Positions 34,109-43,405 of a stretch of DNA of 64,000 bases are shown in pieces. The stretch spans positions 124,001 to 188,000 of the forward strand of contig JANRJI010000119.1 of the NCBI GenBank assembly GCA_033764055.1, read 5' to 3'. The notes under the pieces were generated by a model. It saw only the letters and a list, made by a program, of their open reading frames with translations, did not search any database and was not told the DNA's origin. Within the stretch, counting starts at the first letter, position 1. Each line of letters opens with the position of its first letter. A program made the translations under genes and the position numbers. This DNA is from Ga0077555 sp033764055. GTDB taxonomy: Bacteria; Pseudomonadota; Alphaproteobacteria; Rhizobiales; Hyphomicrobiaceae.

Positions 34109-34621
34109 ATGTTCGGCGACGATCAGGACGCTCGGGTGCGCGCAGCGACGGGATCGAGCCTCGGCTTTCCCGGCGCGACGGCCCGCTCTGTGATGTCGGC
34201 GCTCGCGCTGCTCGCGGGCGTGGTCAGCGCGGGTTGCTCGGCCACGACCATCAAGCACGGTCATTACCTCAACGAGAACGAACTCCAGCAGGTCCAGCCC
34301 GGCATGAGCGAGGACACTGTCCGGATGGCGTTGGGCACGCCCGACACCACGTCGGCGCTTCCAGGCGGCAACGCCTACTATTACATTTCGAGCACCAAGA
34401 AGGAGGCCGCCTTCTTCAAGCCGGAGGAGGTCGACCGCAAGGTCGTCGCCGTCTATTTCAATCAGACCGGCAGCGTCACCCAGGTCGCGAACTACGGCAT
34501 GCGCGACGGCCGCGTCTTCGACTACGTGAAGAACGAGACCCCCGCCCACATGCGCGACAAGTCGTTCATCTCGCGCTTCTTCCGCGGCGTCGGTCCGAAG
34601 CAGAAGATCACCGACGACTGA
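34109..34621 (+). CDS. bamE: Outer membrane protein assembly factor BamE
   Basis: 170 residues from ATG 34109, chosen because GAGG lies six bases upstream; ATG 34097 is an in-frame alternative. The hydrophobic run ends in VVSAGC, a lipobox, so it is a lipoprotein. The SmpA/OmlA domain follows: YLNENELQQVQPGMSEDTVRMALGTPD, then AYYYISSTKK and KVVAVYFNQTGSV. BamE stabilises the BAM complex that inserts outer-membrane beta barrels. The C-terminal RFFRGVGPKQKI is usual in alphaproteobacteria. Confidence 0.9.
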   Translation: MFGDDQDARVRAATGSSLGFPGATARSVMSALALLAGVVSAGCSATTIKHGHYLNENELQQVQPGMSEDTVRMALGTPDTTSALPGGNAYYYISSTKKEAAFFKPEEVDRKVVAVYFNQTGSVTQVANYGMRDGRVFDYVKNETPAHMRDKSFISRFFRGVGPKQKITDD

Positions 34622-34901
34622 AGAGCGCCAGTGCGCGGTCAGTCGTCCGTAGACGGCCTTCACGCTGTGTTGCGCCAGGTCCGGCCTCTGCGCATGTGCA
34701 TTCGGGCCGCGCTAGGCGGTCTCGGGGCGTGTTTACGCAAATATTAGCTTACCAGCCCGGAATCTTATGTAGCACGCTTGGCCTGTGAGGGCCTGGAGAG
34801 CGGCGGTCGGCGCGAGCCTGCCCTCACGGAGAACCGGGCCACGACGGCGCCTCGATGCGTCCCGAGCAGAGCCCGGCATGGGAACCGATTTGGAGGCGTG
34901 G

Positions 34902-36002
34902 ATGATGAGCGTGAGAGCTGGCGGCCGCTATGGCACGGCGGTGCTGTCAGTGTGGGCGGCATTGGGATTTTCTACACCCGAGGCGCGCGCCGCCGAGAAG
35001 CTGATCTATGCGACCTACATCACCGATGCCTACAGCGCGACCAGAACCGACGTCTGGGTGATGAAGGAGATCGAGAAGCGGACCAACGGTGAGGTCAAGT
35101 TCGAGACCTACTGGGCCAATTCTCTCCTCAAGGCACCGGATCTCTTCCCGGGCCTGAGCAGCGGCGCGGCCGACGTGGTCATGAGTGCGCCCGCCGCCTA
35201 CAACCCGAAGGAATATCCGCTGGCCCAGATCGTCATGCCGTTCCTGACGAAAAAGGCGGATGCGCTGACCCTCGCTTGGAACGAGCTGTACAAGTCGAAT
35301 GCTGATTTCCGCAAGCAGTTCGAGAGCAAGGGCGCCAAGGTGCTCTACGCCACCTCATGGGCCGAGAATACGGTCTGGTCGAAGAAGGCCATCGCCAAGG
35401 TCGACGACTTCAAGGGCCTCAAGGTCCGTGCCGTCCCGCCGATCTCCGAGGCGCTGCAGCGGCTGGGCGCTACGCCGGTCGCTCTCGCCTGGGGCGACGG
35501 GCTCGAGGGGCTTCAGCGCGGCGTGATCGAGGCGATGTCGGCAGCGCCGATCGATTCGGCCGTGGTCGGAAACGTGCAGGACGTCGCCAAGTTCGGCACC
35601 GATGCGGGTGGAACCGGGCCGTTCGCCATGGCCGTCACCGCTATGAGCGTAACCCGCTACAACAAGCTCAGCGAGCAGCACCGCAAGATTGTCGACGAGG
35701 TCTCGGCTGAGGCGCCGGCCCAGGGCATTCGACTGCTCGACGAGAACGTCGATCTGGCGGTCGCCAAGCTGTGCGGCATGAAGGAGAAGCTGACCATCAG
35801 CGACTTCTCTCCACAGGAGGTCGAGAAGGTCCAGAAGCTTGCGGCGTCGACGCTCCAGGCCGATTGGATCAAGAAGGCCGAGACGGAGGCGAAAGTCGAC
35901 GGCAAGGCCATGCTCGAGCAGTTCAAGGCCCTTCTCAAGAAGCATGAGGAGAAGGCGACCTACGTGCAGGGTTTCGACCGCTACAAGAAGAAGTGCGGCT
36001 GA
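34902..36002 (+). CDS. TRAP transporter DctP-family receptor 1
   Basis: 366 residues from ATG 34902 (GGAGG five bases upstream; ATG 34905 is equally possible). The signal peptide ends at ARAAEK. FETYWANSLLKAPDLFPGLSSGAADVV, AENTVWSKKAI and LKVRAVPPISEALQRLGATPVAL are the DctP core, including the Arg that usually binds the ligand carboxylate. It is closely related to the next gene. The DctQ and DctM genes follow, so one membrane module may be served by two receptors. Confidence 0.92.
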   Translation: MMSVRAGGRYGTAVLSVWAALGFSTPEARAAEKLIYATYITDAYSATRTDVWVMKEIEKRTNGEVKFETYWANSLLKAPDLFPGLSSGAADVVMSAPAAYNPKEYPLAQIVMPFLTKKADALTLAWNELYKSNADFRKQFESKGAKVLYATSWAENTVWSKKAIAKVDDFKGLKVRAVPPISEALQRLGATPVALAWGDGLEGLQRGVIEAMSAAPIDSAVVGNVQDVAKFGTDAGGTGPFAMAVTAMSVTRYNKLSEQHRKIVDEVSAEAPAQGIRLLDENVDLAVAKLCGMKEKLTISDFSPQEVEKVQKLAASTLQADWIKKAETEAKVDGKAMLEQFKALLKKHEEKATYVQGFDRYKKKCG

Positions 36003-36106
36003 CCCGGGCATTCGGCGGATACGTCGTCGAGTGCCAGTCTACGGGCCGCCGGTCTAGCGGCGGTCCACCATAGAAAACCGTGTCATCGAATGGGAGTTGA
36101 CGCACA

Positions 36107-37207
36107 ATGATGAAATGGAAGCTTCGCGGCGCTGCCGTCGCGACGGCGATAACCACCACGCTGGCTACCCTCGCGAGCCCGGCGGCCGCTGTCGAGAAAA
36201 TGATCTACGCGACGTTCTTCGCGGATTTCTACGCCGGCTCCAAGGCCGACATCTGGATGATGGAGGAGATCGAGAAGCGCTCGGGTGGCGAGATCAAGTT
36301 CGAGCGCTACTGGAACCAGGCCCTGCTGAAGGCGCCCGACCTGATGCCGGGTCTCAGGAGCGGTGCCGCCGACGTCGTGAACTCCTCTGCGTCGATCTAT
36401 AACCAGAAGGAGTATCCGCTCGCCAACGTCATGATGCCGTATCTGTCGTCGAGAGGCGACGCGATCATGCTCGCCTGGCGCGACCTCTACAAGAATAATG
36501 CTGCCATCCGCAACGAGTTCGAGAGCAAGGGCGCCAAGCTGCTCTACGCCTTCGCCTGGGCAGAGAACAGCGTCTGGACCAAGAAGCCCATCACCAAGAT
36601 CGCCGACTTCAAAGGCATGAAAGTGCGGGCGGTGCCGCCGATCGCCGACCCGATCAACAAGCTCGGTGCAACGCCTGTGGCCCTTGGCTGGGCGGAAGGC
36701 ATCGAGGCGCTGCAACGTGGCGTCGTGGAAGGCGTGGGATCCACTCCGTTCGACTCCGCTGTCCATGCCGGCATGCACGAGGTTGCCAAGTTCGGCAACG
36801 ACTTCGGCGGCACGGGCATCTATGCGGTCGGTGCCGTCGCCATCAGCCTCGCCCGCTACAACAAGCTCAGTGAGAAGCACCGCAAGATCATCGACGAGGT
36901 CGCCGCCGAGATGCCGACGCAGGCCACCAAGGCCCTGAACACCAGCGTTGATGCGGCTGTCGACAAGCTGTGCAACGCCAAGGAGAAGCTGGTCGTCAGC
37001 CAGTTCACCGAGGAGGAGCGCAAGAAGATCTATGAGCTCGCGGGCATCGGCCTGCAGCAGGACTGGCTGAAGCGCGTCGCAGCCGAGACCAAGGTGGACG
37101 GCAAGGCCCTCCTCGAGGAGTTCATCGGCTATATCCGGAAGTACGAGAAGGACAGCACCTACGTCCCTGGCTTCGAGCGCTACCAGAAGAAGTGCGGCAA
37201 GGCTTGA
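36107..37207 (+). CDS. TRAP transporter DctP-family receptor 2
   Basis: 366 residues starting MMKWKLRGAAV; the signal peptide ends near AAAVEK. It aligns with receptor 1 along its length: IKFERYWNQALLKAPDLMPGLRSGAADVV, MKVRAVPPIADPINKLGATPVAL, and a shared ending of the YxPGF-RY-KKCG type. The genes are 104 bases apart, consistent with tandem duplication followed by divergence. The ligand-contact Arg (KVRAVPP) is kept in both. The ligand is unknown, probably an organic acid. Confidence 0.92.
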   Translation: MMKWKLRGAAVATAITTTLATLASPAAAVEKMIYATFFADFYAGSKADIWMMEEIEKRSGGEIKFERYWNQALLKAPDLMPGLRSGAADVVNSSASIYNQKEYPLANVMMPYLSSRGDAIMLAWRDLYKNNAAIRNEFESKGAKLLYAFAWAENSVWTKKPITKIADFKGMKVRAVPPIADPINKLGATPVALGWAEGIEALQRGVVEGVGSTPFDSAVHAGMHEVAKFGNDFGGTGIYAVGAVAISLARYNKLSEKHRKIIDEVAAEMPTQATKALNTSVDAAVDKLCNAKEKLVVSQFTEEERKKIYELAGIGLQQDWLKRVAAETKVDGKALLEEFIGYIRKYEKDSTYVPGFERYQKKCGKA

Positions 37208-37307
37208 TGCACTGATGACCGCGAGAGCCCTCTGTCCACCGGGCAGGGGACTCGCGGTGGAATTTCCGGCTCGTCCGGCTCATCCAATCCCATCAGGTAG
37301 ACCCCCG

Positions 37308-37832
37308 ATGCTGCAGCTTATCGAGGCTGTGGAGCGGCTGCTCTCGCGCCTAGGCATCTTGAGCGGCTTCGCCACGCTGTTAATCACCCTTGTCGTCGTG
37401 CTCGACGTGGCTGGTCGGGCCATCTTCAGCGCACCCCTCCACATGAGCACCGAGATCAGCGAGTTGCTGCTCGTCGTGCTCGTGTTCCTCGGGCTGGCGG
37501 CGGCCCAGCAGAACCGGCAGAACTACGCCATCGACATCGCGAGCCGGCATCTGCCGCAAGGCCTGCAATTGCTGGTCGAGCACCTCGGCTATGCCTTCAG
37601 TCTCGTGCTGGTGGGTGTGCTCGCCTGGCTCAGCACCAAGCAGGCCTATTCGGCATACGAGCGTGGCGAGGCCGGATTCGGCATCATCCCATTCCCGATC
37701 TGGCCTGCCCGCTTCATCCTGGCCATCGGACTATGGCTGCTCGCCGTGCAGTTCCTCTGTGACATCCTCCGCTATCTCATGGGCGCACCGCGTGTCGCCG
37801 TCGAGGGCGAATCTCCCGGGAGCCACGAATGA
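37308..37832 (+). CDS. TRAP transporter small membrane subunit (DctQ)
   Basis: 174 residues from ATG 37308 with four hydrophobic segments, the DctQ topology. STEISELLLVVLVFLGLAAAQQNRQNYAID holds the conserved E...L...FL......... pattern after the second segment. It couples the DctM permease to the periplasmic receptor. Its stop overlaps the DctM start in ATGA, implying translational coupling. Confidence 0.9.
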   Translation: MLQLIEAVERLLSRLGILSGFATLLITLVVVLDVAGRAIFSAPLHMSTEISELLLVVLVFLGLAAAQQNRQNYAIDIASRHLPQGLQLLVEHLGYAFSLVLVGVLAWLSTKQAYSAYERGEAGFGIIPFPIWPARFILAIGLWLLAVQFLCDILRYLMGAPRVAVEGESPGSHE

Positions 37833-39136
37833 CGTTCCAGGAATTTGTGCCGGGCCTCTCGATCATGGGCCTGCTGCTGCTGCTGCTGATCTTGCGCATC
37901 CCCATCGCGTTTGCGCTGGCGGGCTCCGGGATCGTCGGTCTGATGATGGCGCGGCCATGGCCGGCGGTCGAATATCTGCTCTCGACTTTCGCCTATAGCG
38001 CGACGGCGAACTTCGCCTATGTGGTGCTGCCCCTGTTCCTGTTCATGGGTCACATGGCCTTTGCTGCAGGACTCTCTCAAAGCGCATTCGAGGCTGGCCA
38101 GAAATGGCTGGGCCGCATTCCGGGCGGGCTCGCTGCGGCGACCGTGTTCGGGTGCGCTGCCTTCTCGACCATCTGCGGATCGAGCGTCGCGACGGCATCG
38201 ACGATGTCCCGCGTCGCGATGCCTGAGATGCTGCGCCAGGGCTACATGCCGCGCCTCGCGGCCGGCTGCGTCGCAGCCGGCGGCACGCTCGGCGTCCTGA
38301 TCCCGCCAAGCGGCGTTCTCGTCGTCTACTCGATCATGACCGATGTATCGCTCGTCAAGCTGTTCGTGTCGGCGTTCGTGCCGGGCGTCATGACGGCGCT
38401 CATCTACATCGTCGGCATCTACATCTGGGTGAAGCTGAAGCCCGAGCTCGCCCCGTCGCAGGTGGGCAAGGCGCCGCCCACCATGAAGGAGAAGCTCGAG
38501 GCGCTCTGGAAAACCTGGGAGCTGCTGGTCCTCTTTGCAGCCGTGATGGGCACCATCTACCTCGGCATTGCGACCCCGACCGAGGCTGCGGCCATGGGCG
38601 CCTTCTTCTCGTTGATCGCGGTGATGCGGCGACCCAATAGGTGGCAGAACGTCTTCTCGGGTCTGAAGGAGACGGGCACGGCGACGTGCTCCATCTTCGC
38701 GCTGGTCATCGGCGCCGGCCTGTTCAGCCTCGGCCTTTCGACAACCCAGTTCCCGTCGAAGCTGGCAGCGGTCGCAGGTGAGCTGAACCTCTCGCAGACG
38801 GCGATGATCCTGCTGATTCTTATCCCCTATCTGATTCTGGGGTGCTTCGTGGACGGGCTCTCGATGATCCTGATCACGATGCCGATCGTCTACCCGATCG
38901 TCCAGAAGATCGGTTTCAACCCGGTCCTGTTCGGCCTGCTGGTGACGAAGATGGTCGAGATCGGGGCCATCACGCCGCCCGTCGGGCTCAACGCCTTCGT
39001 GGTCAAGAGCATGAATCCCGATGTGCCCCTGGGCGAGGTGTTCAAGGGCTGCCTGCCGTTCGTGATCATGGAGCTGCTGATCGTGGCGCTCATGATCGCC
39101 TTTCCGCAGATCTCGCTGTTCCTGCTCGATGAATAG
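37829..39136 (+). CDS. TRAP transporter large permease subunit (DctM)
   Basis: 435 residues with about 12 hydrophobic segments. FAYVVLPLFLFMGHMAF, STICGSSVATASTMSRVAMPEML and AGGTLGVLIPPSGVLVVYSI are the DctM signature; the last carries the IPPS motif of the Na+-coupled transport core. Na+-driven import of a carboxylate caught by the DctP receptors is the family role. It ends before a strong hairpin. Confidence 0.95.
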   Translation: MTFQEFVPGLSIMGLLLLLLILRIPIAFALAGSGIVGLMMARPWPAVEYLLSTFAYSATANFAYVVLPLFLFMGHMAFAAGLSQSAFEAGQKWLGRIPGGLAAATVFGCAAFSTICGSSVATASTMSRVAMPEMLRQGYMPRLAAGCVAAGGTLGVLIPPSGVLVVYSIMTDVSLVKLFVSAFVPGVMTALIYIVGIYIWVKLKPELAPSQVGKAPPTMKEKLEALWKTWELLVLFAAVMGTIYLGIATPTEAAAMGAFFSLIAVMRRPNRWQNVFSGLKETGTATCSIFALVIGAGLFSLGLSTTQFPSKLAAVAGELNLSQTAMILLILIPYLILGCFVDGLSMILITMPIVYPIVQKIGFNPVLFGLLVTKMVEIGAITPPVGLNAFVVKSMNPDVPLGEVFKGCLPFVIMELLIVALMIAFPQISLFLLDE

Positions 39137-39195
39137 AAGAGCCTTGACCTCCCGGCATCGGTGTGGGCGGCCCGGGATTGCGACGTGAGCAAAAC

Positions 39196-39219
39196 GAACG
39201 GGCCCTCGCGGGCCCGTTC
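39196..39219. terminator. Bidirectional terminator between dctM and rne
   Basis: GAACGGGCCC, loop TCGC, GGGCCCGTTC: a perfect 10-base stem between convergent genes. On the minus strand it is followed by GTTTTG, so it should end the rne transcript best; on the plus strand the T-run is weak. Confidence 0.8.
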
Positions 39220-39249
39220 TCATGTCGAACGATGAAGCCTCGCGAGGCT

Positions 39250-42200
39250 CTACGCGTCGCCGCCGAAACGTCGCTGCCACCATCCCCGACGGGATGGCCG
39301 CGGCGGCTCCTCGGCCGCTGGCGGCGGAGGCGCAATCGGCTCCGATCCCTGGTCAGCCGACTGCGCGTGGGCATCTGCCATCGCAGGCACCGAAGCCTCC
39401 GCAGACGTTGCCCCATTGGCAGCAGGGACATCCTCCAACCGCGGTGCCGGAAGCTCGGCCGGCTCGCGGAACGTGATCTCCGGCACCCAGACGGGCGGAG
39501 CCGGGGCTCGCACTGGGGCAGGAATCGGCGCAGCGATGGGCGCTATCACGGGTGCCGCGACCGCCGTCGGCTCAGGCGCCGCCGTCGGCTCGGGCGCCGG
39601 GGTCGGTACCGGTGCTGGCGGGGCAGTCGAAGCCATCGGCACCTCGGGCGGAACGGGGGCAGCTACCGCCCCGGCCTGGTCGCCCGCAGCGAGCCGCATG
39701 GCCAGCCGTACCGCCTCGTCGGAGGCTGAGAAGGCCGGCTCCGCGCCAGACTCGATCGTCTCGACGATCGCCGGCCGAGGTGCCTTTTCGAGGTGCGGGC
39801 TGACCTCCTCGGCAGCGGCCGATCCCACTAGCCCGAGCGGCCGCGACAGCCCAGGGCCGCCGGCATCGAACGACGGCTGCTCCGCACCGGGCCGCGCGGT
39901 CTCGGCGATGCCCCATTCGTGGCGGTCGGCATCATCGAGGCTCGCGACGGCCTCCGGCTGGCCGTCCTGGCCCTCGCGCCTGCGTGAGCGGCCGCCGCGC
40001 CGTCCCCGCCGGCGTCCACGGCGGCGCTTCTCGCCTTCGCTGTCGTCGGTGGCCCGCTCGGTGCTTTCGCCATCCGCCCGCTCGTCGGCGTCCACCTCGG
40101 CGCTGTCCACCTCGGCGCCGTCCTCCTCGGACTGCACGGAGCCCGGCCCGATCAGCTCGGGCGCTTCCGGCTCCTCATCGGCTTCGTCGTCGTTTTCGGC
40201 ACGCAGCACGGCCGAGCCGTTCGCGCTCTGATCAGCAACACGCGGTGCACCTGTGGCGCTTTCGCGATCCCGGCGGCCGCGGCGCCGGCGGCGGCGGCGG
40301 CCTCTTCGCTCGTCGTCGCTGCTCTTCGGCGTTTCCTCGACGGCAGCATCGACCGTCTCGGTGTCCTCGCTCTCCGCCTCGACCTCGGCTTCCTCGACGT
40401 CCTCGTCCCGGTCGAAGCCCCATTCCATGCTGACGGCTGGTCGGGCGGTCTTGGCCTGCGCGACGGGCGTGGCAAACCGCTCGATGGCGTAGTTCGCTCC
40501 CTGCATGCGATCGCTCGCCTCGACCCGGATGACGACGCCGTGGCGCCGCTCCATGTCGACGATGAACGCCCGCTTGTGATTGAGGATGTAGAGCGCCACT
40601 TCTGCCGTGGTGCTGGCGACGAGCGACGTCGGCTGCTTGAGGAGATGGTCCTCGAGCCCTCTCAACACGGCGAGCGCTACGGACTCGATGGAGCGGATGA
40701 TGCCCGTGCCCTGGCAGTGGGGGCACTGCGACGTCGATCCCTCGAGCACGCCGGCCCTGAGCCGCTGGCGCGACATCTCGAGCAGGCCGAAATGCGAGAT
40801 TCGCCCAACCTGGATGCGGGCTCGGTCATGTCGCAGTGCGTCCTTCAACCGTCGCTCGACCGATCGGTTGTTGCGCTTCTCCTCCATGTCGATGAAGTCG
40901 ACGACGATCAGGCCCGCGAGATCGCGCAGCTTGAGCTGCCGGGCGATCTCCTCCGCCGCCTCGAGGTTGGTGTTGAGGGCCGTCTCCTCGATCGAGAATT
41001 CACGTGTCGACTTGCCGGAGTTGACGTCCACCGAGACCAGCGCCTCGGTCTGGTTGATGACGATGTAGCCGCCCGACCGCAGCGTGACGTAGGGGCTGAA
41101 CAGGGCGTTGAGCTGCCGCTCGACGCCGTAGCGGGCGAACAGTGGCTCGGGCTCGCGATAGCTCGCCACGTGCCCGCCGCTGCCCGGCATCAGCATCTCC
41201 ATGAAGTCCTGCGCCTCGCGGTGGGCTGCCTCGCCGGCCACCACGATCTGGTCGAAGTCCTTCGAATAGAGGTCGCGGATCGCCCGCTTGATGATGTTGC
41301 CTTCCTCGTAGACGAGGCAGGGCGCGGTCGAAGAGAGAGTCACCTCGCGGACGCTCTCCCACAGGCGCAGCAGGTACTCGTAGTCTCTCTTGATCTCCTG
41401 CTTGGTGCGCGCGGCGCCGGCAGTCCGGATGATGAGGCCCATGCCCTCCGGGACGTCGAGCTCGTCGGCGATGGCCTTGAGCCGCTTCCGGTCCTGCGGC
41501 TGCGTGATCTTGCGCGAGATCCCGCCGCCGCGCGCCGTGTTCGGCATCAGGACGGTATAGCGTCCGGCCAGTGAGATGTAGGTCGTGAGAGCTGCGCCCT
41601 TGTTGCCGCGCTCCTCCTTCACAACCTGCACCAGCATGATCTGGCGGCGCTTGATCACCTCCTGGATCTTGTACTGGCGCGCGCGCCGCCGCGGCCTCTC
41701 GGGCACCTCCTCGAGTGCGTCGTCCTCGGTGGCGACCTGCTCGACCTGGTCCTCCTCGCTGACGCCATTGCCGTTTTCGTCGGCGGCCTCGTCATCAGCG
41801 TCGGTGGTGCCATTATGAGTGTGGCGCGCGTGCTCGGCGACGGTGCGCGCCTCGGCGCCGTCATCCGGCCGCTCGTCCTCGGAAGAGCGGGTCTCGGGCA
41901 TCTCCTGTGCCGGCTCGATCGTCTCGACGGCAGACGAGCCGGTGACGTCTGATGCCTCACGTGGGGTGTCGGTGGCAGGCTCCGCCGCGCTCGCCGCGTC
42001 GTGGTGGTCTTCATGGCGAACGTCGTCTGGCGAATAGTCGTGGCGCAGGGCACTGGCGGTGCCGGGCTCGTGCTCCTCGGACAGGCCGTGCCCGACCTGC
42101 GTCTCCACGCCAGCGGCTTCGCCCGGCTGATGGGCATCCGGGATTTCGCCCTCGTCGCTGTCGCGCGAGGCGCCGGTGCTGGGCTGGAAACCCGTGCCCG

Positions 42201-42570
42201 GCCGTTCGCCACGGCGCCGACGCCGGCGCGGTCCGCGCGAGTGGGCCCGCTCGTCGATTTCGGCCTCGGCCTGCGCTTCGGCCTCCGCCTCTTCTTGCTT
42301 CAGCGCCTCTCTGTCGGCGACCGGGATCTGGTAGTAGTCCGGGTGGATCTCGTTGAAGGCGAGGAAGCCGTGACGGTTGCCGCCGTAGTCGATGAACGCG
42401 GCCTGCAGTGATGGCTCGACCCGGGTCACCTTCGCCAGGTAGATGTTGCCTCGCAGCAGCTTGCGCGCGGCGGATTCGAAATCGAAATCCTCTACCCGCC
42501 CGTTCCTGACTGCCACCACCCGGGTCTCCTCCGGGTGGGTGGCATCGATAAGCATCTTGTTCTTTTCCAT
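39250..42570 (-). CDS. rne: Ribonuclease E
   Basis: 1106 residues from ATG 42570 (MEKNKMLIDATHPEETRVV, the standard alphaproteobacterial start). The S1 domain (about 36-345) is interrupted at about 92-297 by an acidic, low-complexity insertion. The catalytic core includes VSVDVNSGK and LIVVDFIDME (Mg2+ site), then the Zn-link CPHCQGTG. The C-terminal third is Arg/Glu-rich, then Pro/Ala-rich, serving as degradosome scaffold and RNA-binding arms. RNase E initiates mRNA decay and processes rRNA and tRNA. The long untranslated leader suggests the usual autoregulation. Confidence 0.96.
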   Translation of the reverse strand: MEKNKMLIDATHPEETRVVAVRNGRVEDFDFESAARKLLRGNIYLAKVTRVEPSLQAAFIDYGGNRHGFLAFNEIHPDYYQIPVADREALKQEEAEAEAQAEAEIDERAHSRGPRRRRRRGERPGTGFQPSTGASRDSDEGEIPDAHQPGEAAGVETQVGHGLSEEHEPGTASALRHDYSPDDVRHEDHHDAASAAEPATDTPREASDVTGSSAVETIEPAQEMPETRSSEDERPDDGAEARTVAEHARHTHNGTTDADDEAADENGNGVSEEDQVEQVATEDDALEEVPERPRRRARQYKIQEVIKRRQIMLVQVVKEERGNKGAALTTYISLAGRYTVLMPNTARGGGISRKITQPQDRKRLKAIADELDVPEGMGLIIRTAGAARTKQEIKRDYEYLLRLWESVREVTLSSTAPCLVYEEGNIIKRAIRDLYSKDFDQIVVAGEAAHREAQDFMEMLMPGSGGHVASYREPEPLFARYGVERQLNALFSPYVTLRSGGYIVINQTEALVSVDVNSGKSTREFSIEETALNTNLEAAEEIARQLKLRDLAGLIVVDFIDMEEKRNNRSVERRLKDALRHDRARIQVGRISHFGLLEMSRQRLRAGVLEGSTSQCPHCQGTGIIRSIESVALAVLRGLEDHLLKQPTSLVASTTAEVALYILNHKRAFIVDMERRHGVVIRVEASDRMQGANYAIERFATPVAQAKTARPAVSMEWGFDRDEDVEEAEVEAESEDTETVDAAVEETPKSSDDERRGRRRRRRRGRRDRESATGAPRVADQSANGSAVLRAENDDEADEEPEAPELIGPGSVQSEEDGAEVDSAEVDADERADGESTERATDDSEGEKRRRGRRRGRRGGRSRRREGQDGQPEAVASLDDADRHEWGIAETARPGAEQPSFDAGGPGLSRPLGLVGSAAAEEVSPHLEKAPRPAIVETIESGAEPAFSASDEAVRLAMRLAAGDQAGAVAAPVPPEVPMASTAPPAPVPTPAPEPTAAPEPTAVAAPVIAPIAAPIPAPVRAPAPPVWVPEITFREPAELPAPRLEDVPAANGATSAEASVPAMADAHAQSADQGSEPIAPPPPAAEEPPRPSRRGWWQRRFGGDA

Positions 42571-43405
42571 TGGCCTTTTTTCCCGGCGCGGCGTCGCGGC
42601 GCCCCGCGGGCGTCGGCGCGGGAGCCGACTGCCCGCGGCGCGCCTGTCGCAGCGCCTCGATGTGCATAGGTTGATACGGGATGGAGCAGCACAGCCGACG
42701 GTAGCGAGCCGTCCGTCATCGGCAGCGGGCCGCACGGGCAATGCAGCTTGGCCGATGCACGGTTGGCCGGGTTGTGCGACCAGGCCTCCGCGCGCTGTCT
42801 GTGGCTCCGGTTGGTCATGGGTCCTTGCTAGCTCGGGCCAGTAGGTCCGACGAGGGGCACGCCGCTGTGCGGCTACCCGACCCCTCGAGTGAATGATCAC
42901 GCCGCAGGATGTGCGCGGTCAGCGCCCGGCCCTCGACGTTTGCCGAAGGCCCCGCTGTCCCGAACGGGACGCCGTCACCTCGGCACGACGAATTCGTTGT
43001 GCGACCGCTCCAGCCGCTCCCGACTCCGATACGGCATCAACCGCAATATAGAGGTCGGGCACGCCGGGTATCCCTTCGGACCCCGCGCCGTCTGGGGCGC
43101 CAACACGGATGCATCGCATCGAACGCCTGTCAGCCTCTGCTGCCGACCGCCTAGCACGAGAATGTGGCAGGGACGCCCTTGCAGGACCGGAAACTTTGCC
43201 CAGGTCGGACAGGGCGGCAGACGAGCGCGACGTGACGCAGTATTAAGTTTAGGGGCCGCACGCAGTTAAGGCAAGCTCATAGAATGCCTCGCATTCGGGC
43301 AGACCCTTCGGATCCCATGGAGCAGCCGATTCGGCAAAGTTTCGGTTAACGCGCCGAGGCGATTGATCTGATCGGCCGGCGCTGGAACGGGGAGGGACGA
43401 CAGAG
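42571..43405. other. Long rne leader and rne/amiC intergenic region
   Basis: 835 bases between divergent genes. It holds the predicted rne promoter (43246-43274) and, if that is right, an rne leader of about 670 bases. No supported gene is seen on either strand. The AT-rich stretch at 43235-43350 probably also contains the amiC promoter. Confidence 0.5.
43246..43274 (-). promoter_or_regulatory. Possible rne promoter
   Basis: On the minus strand TTGCCT (43269-43274), a 17-base spacer and TAAACT (43246-43251). It lies in the only AT-rich patch of the region. Tentative. Confidence 0.35.

Noticed and set aside
37772..39283. 503-codon frame opposite DctM
   Set aside because: Antisense of a clear permease gene; Gln/His/Arg-rich composition typical of shadows.
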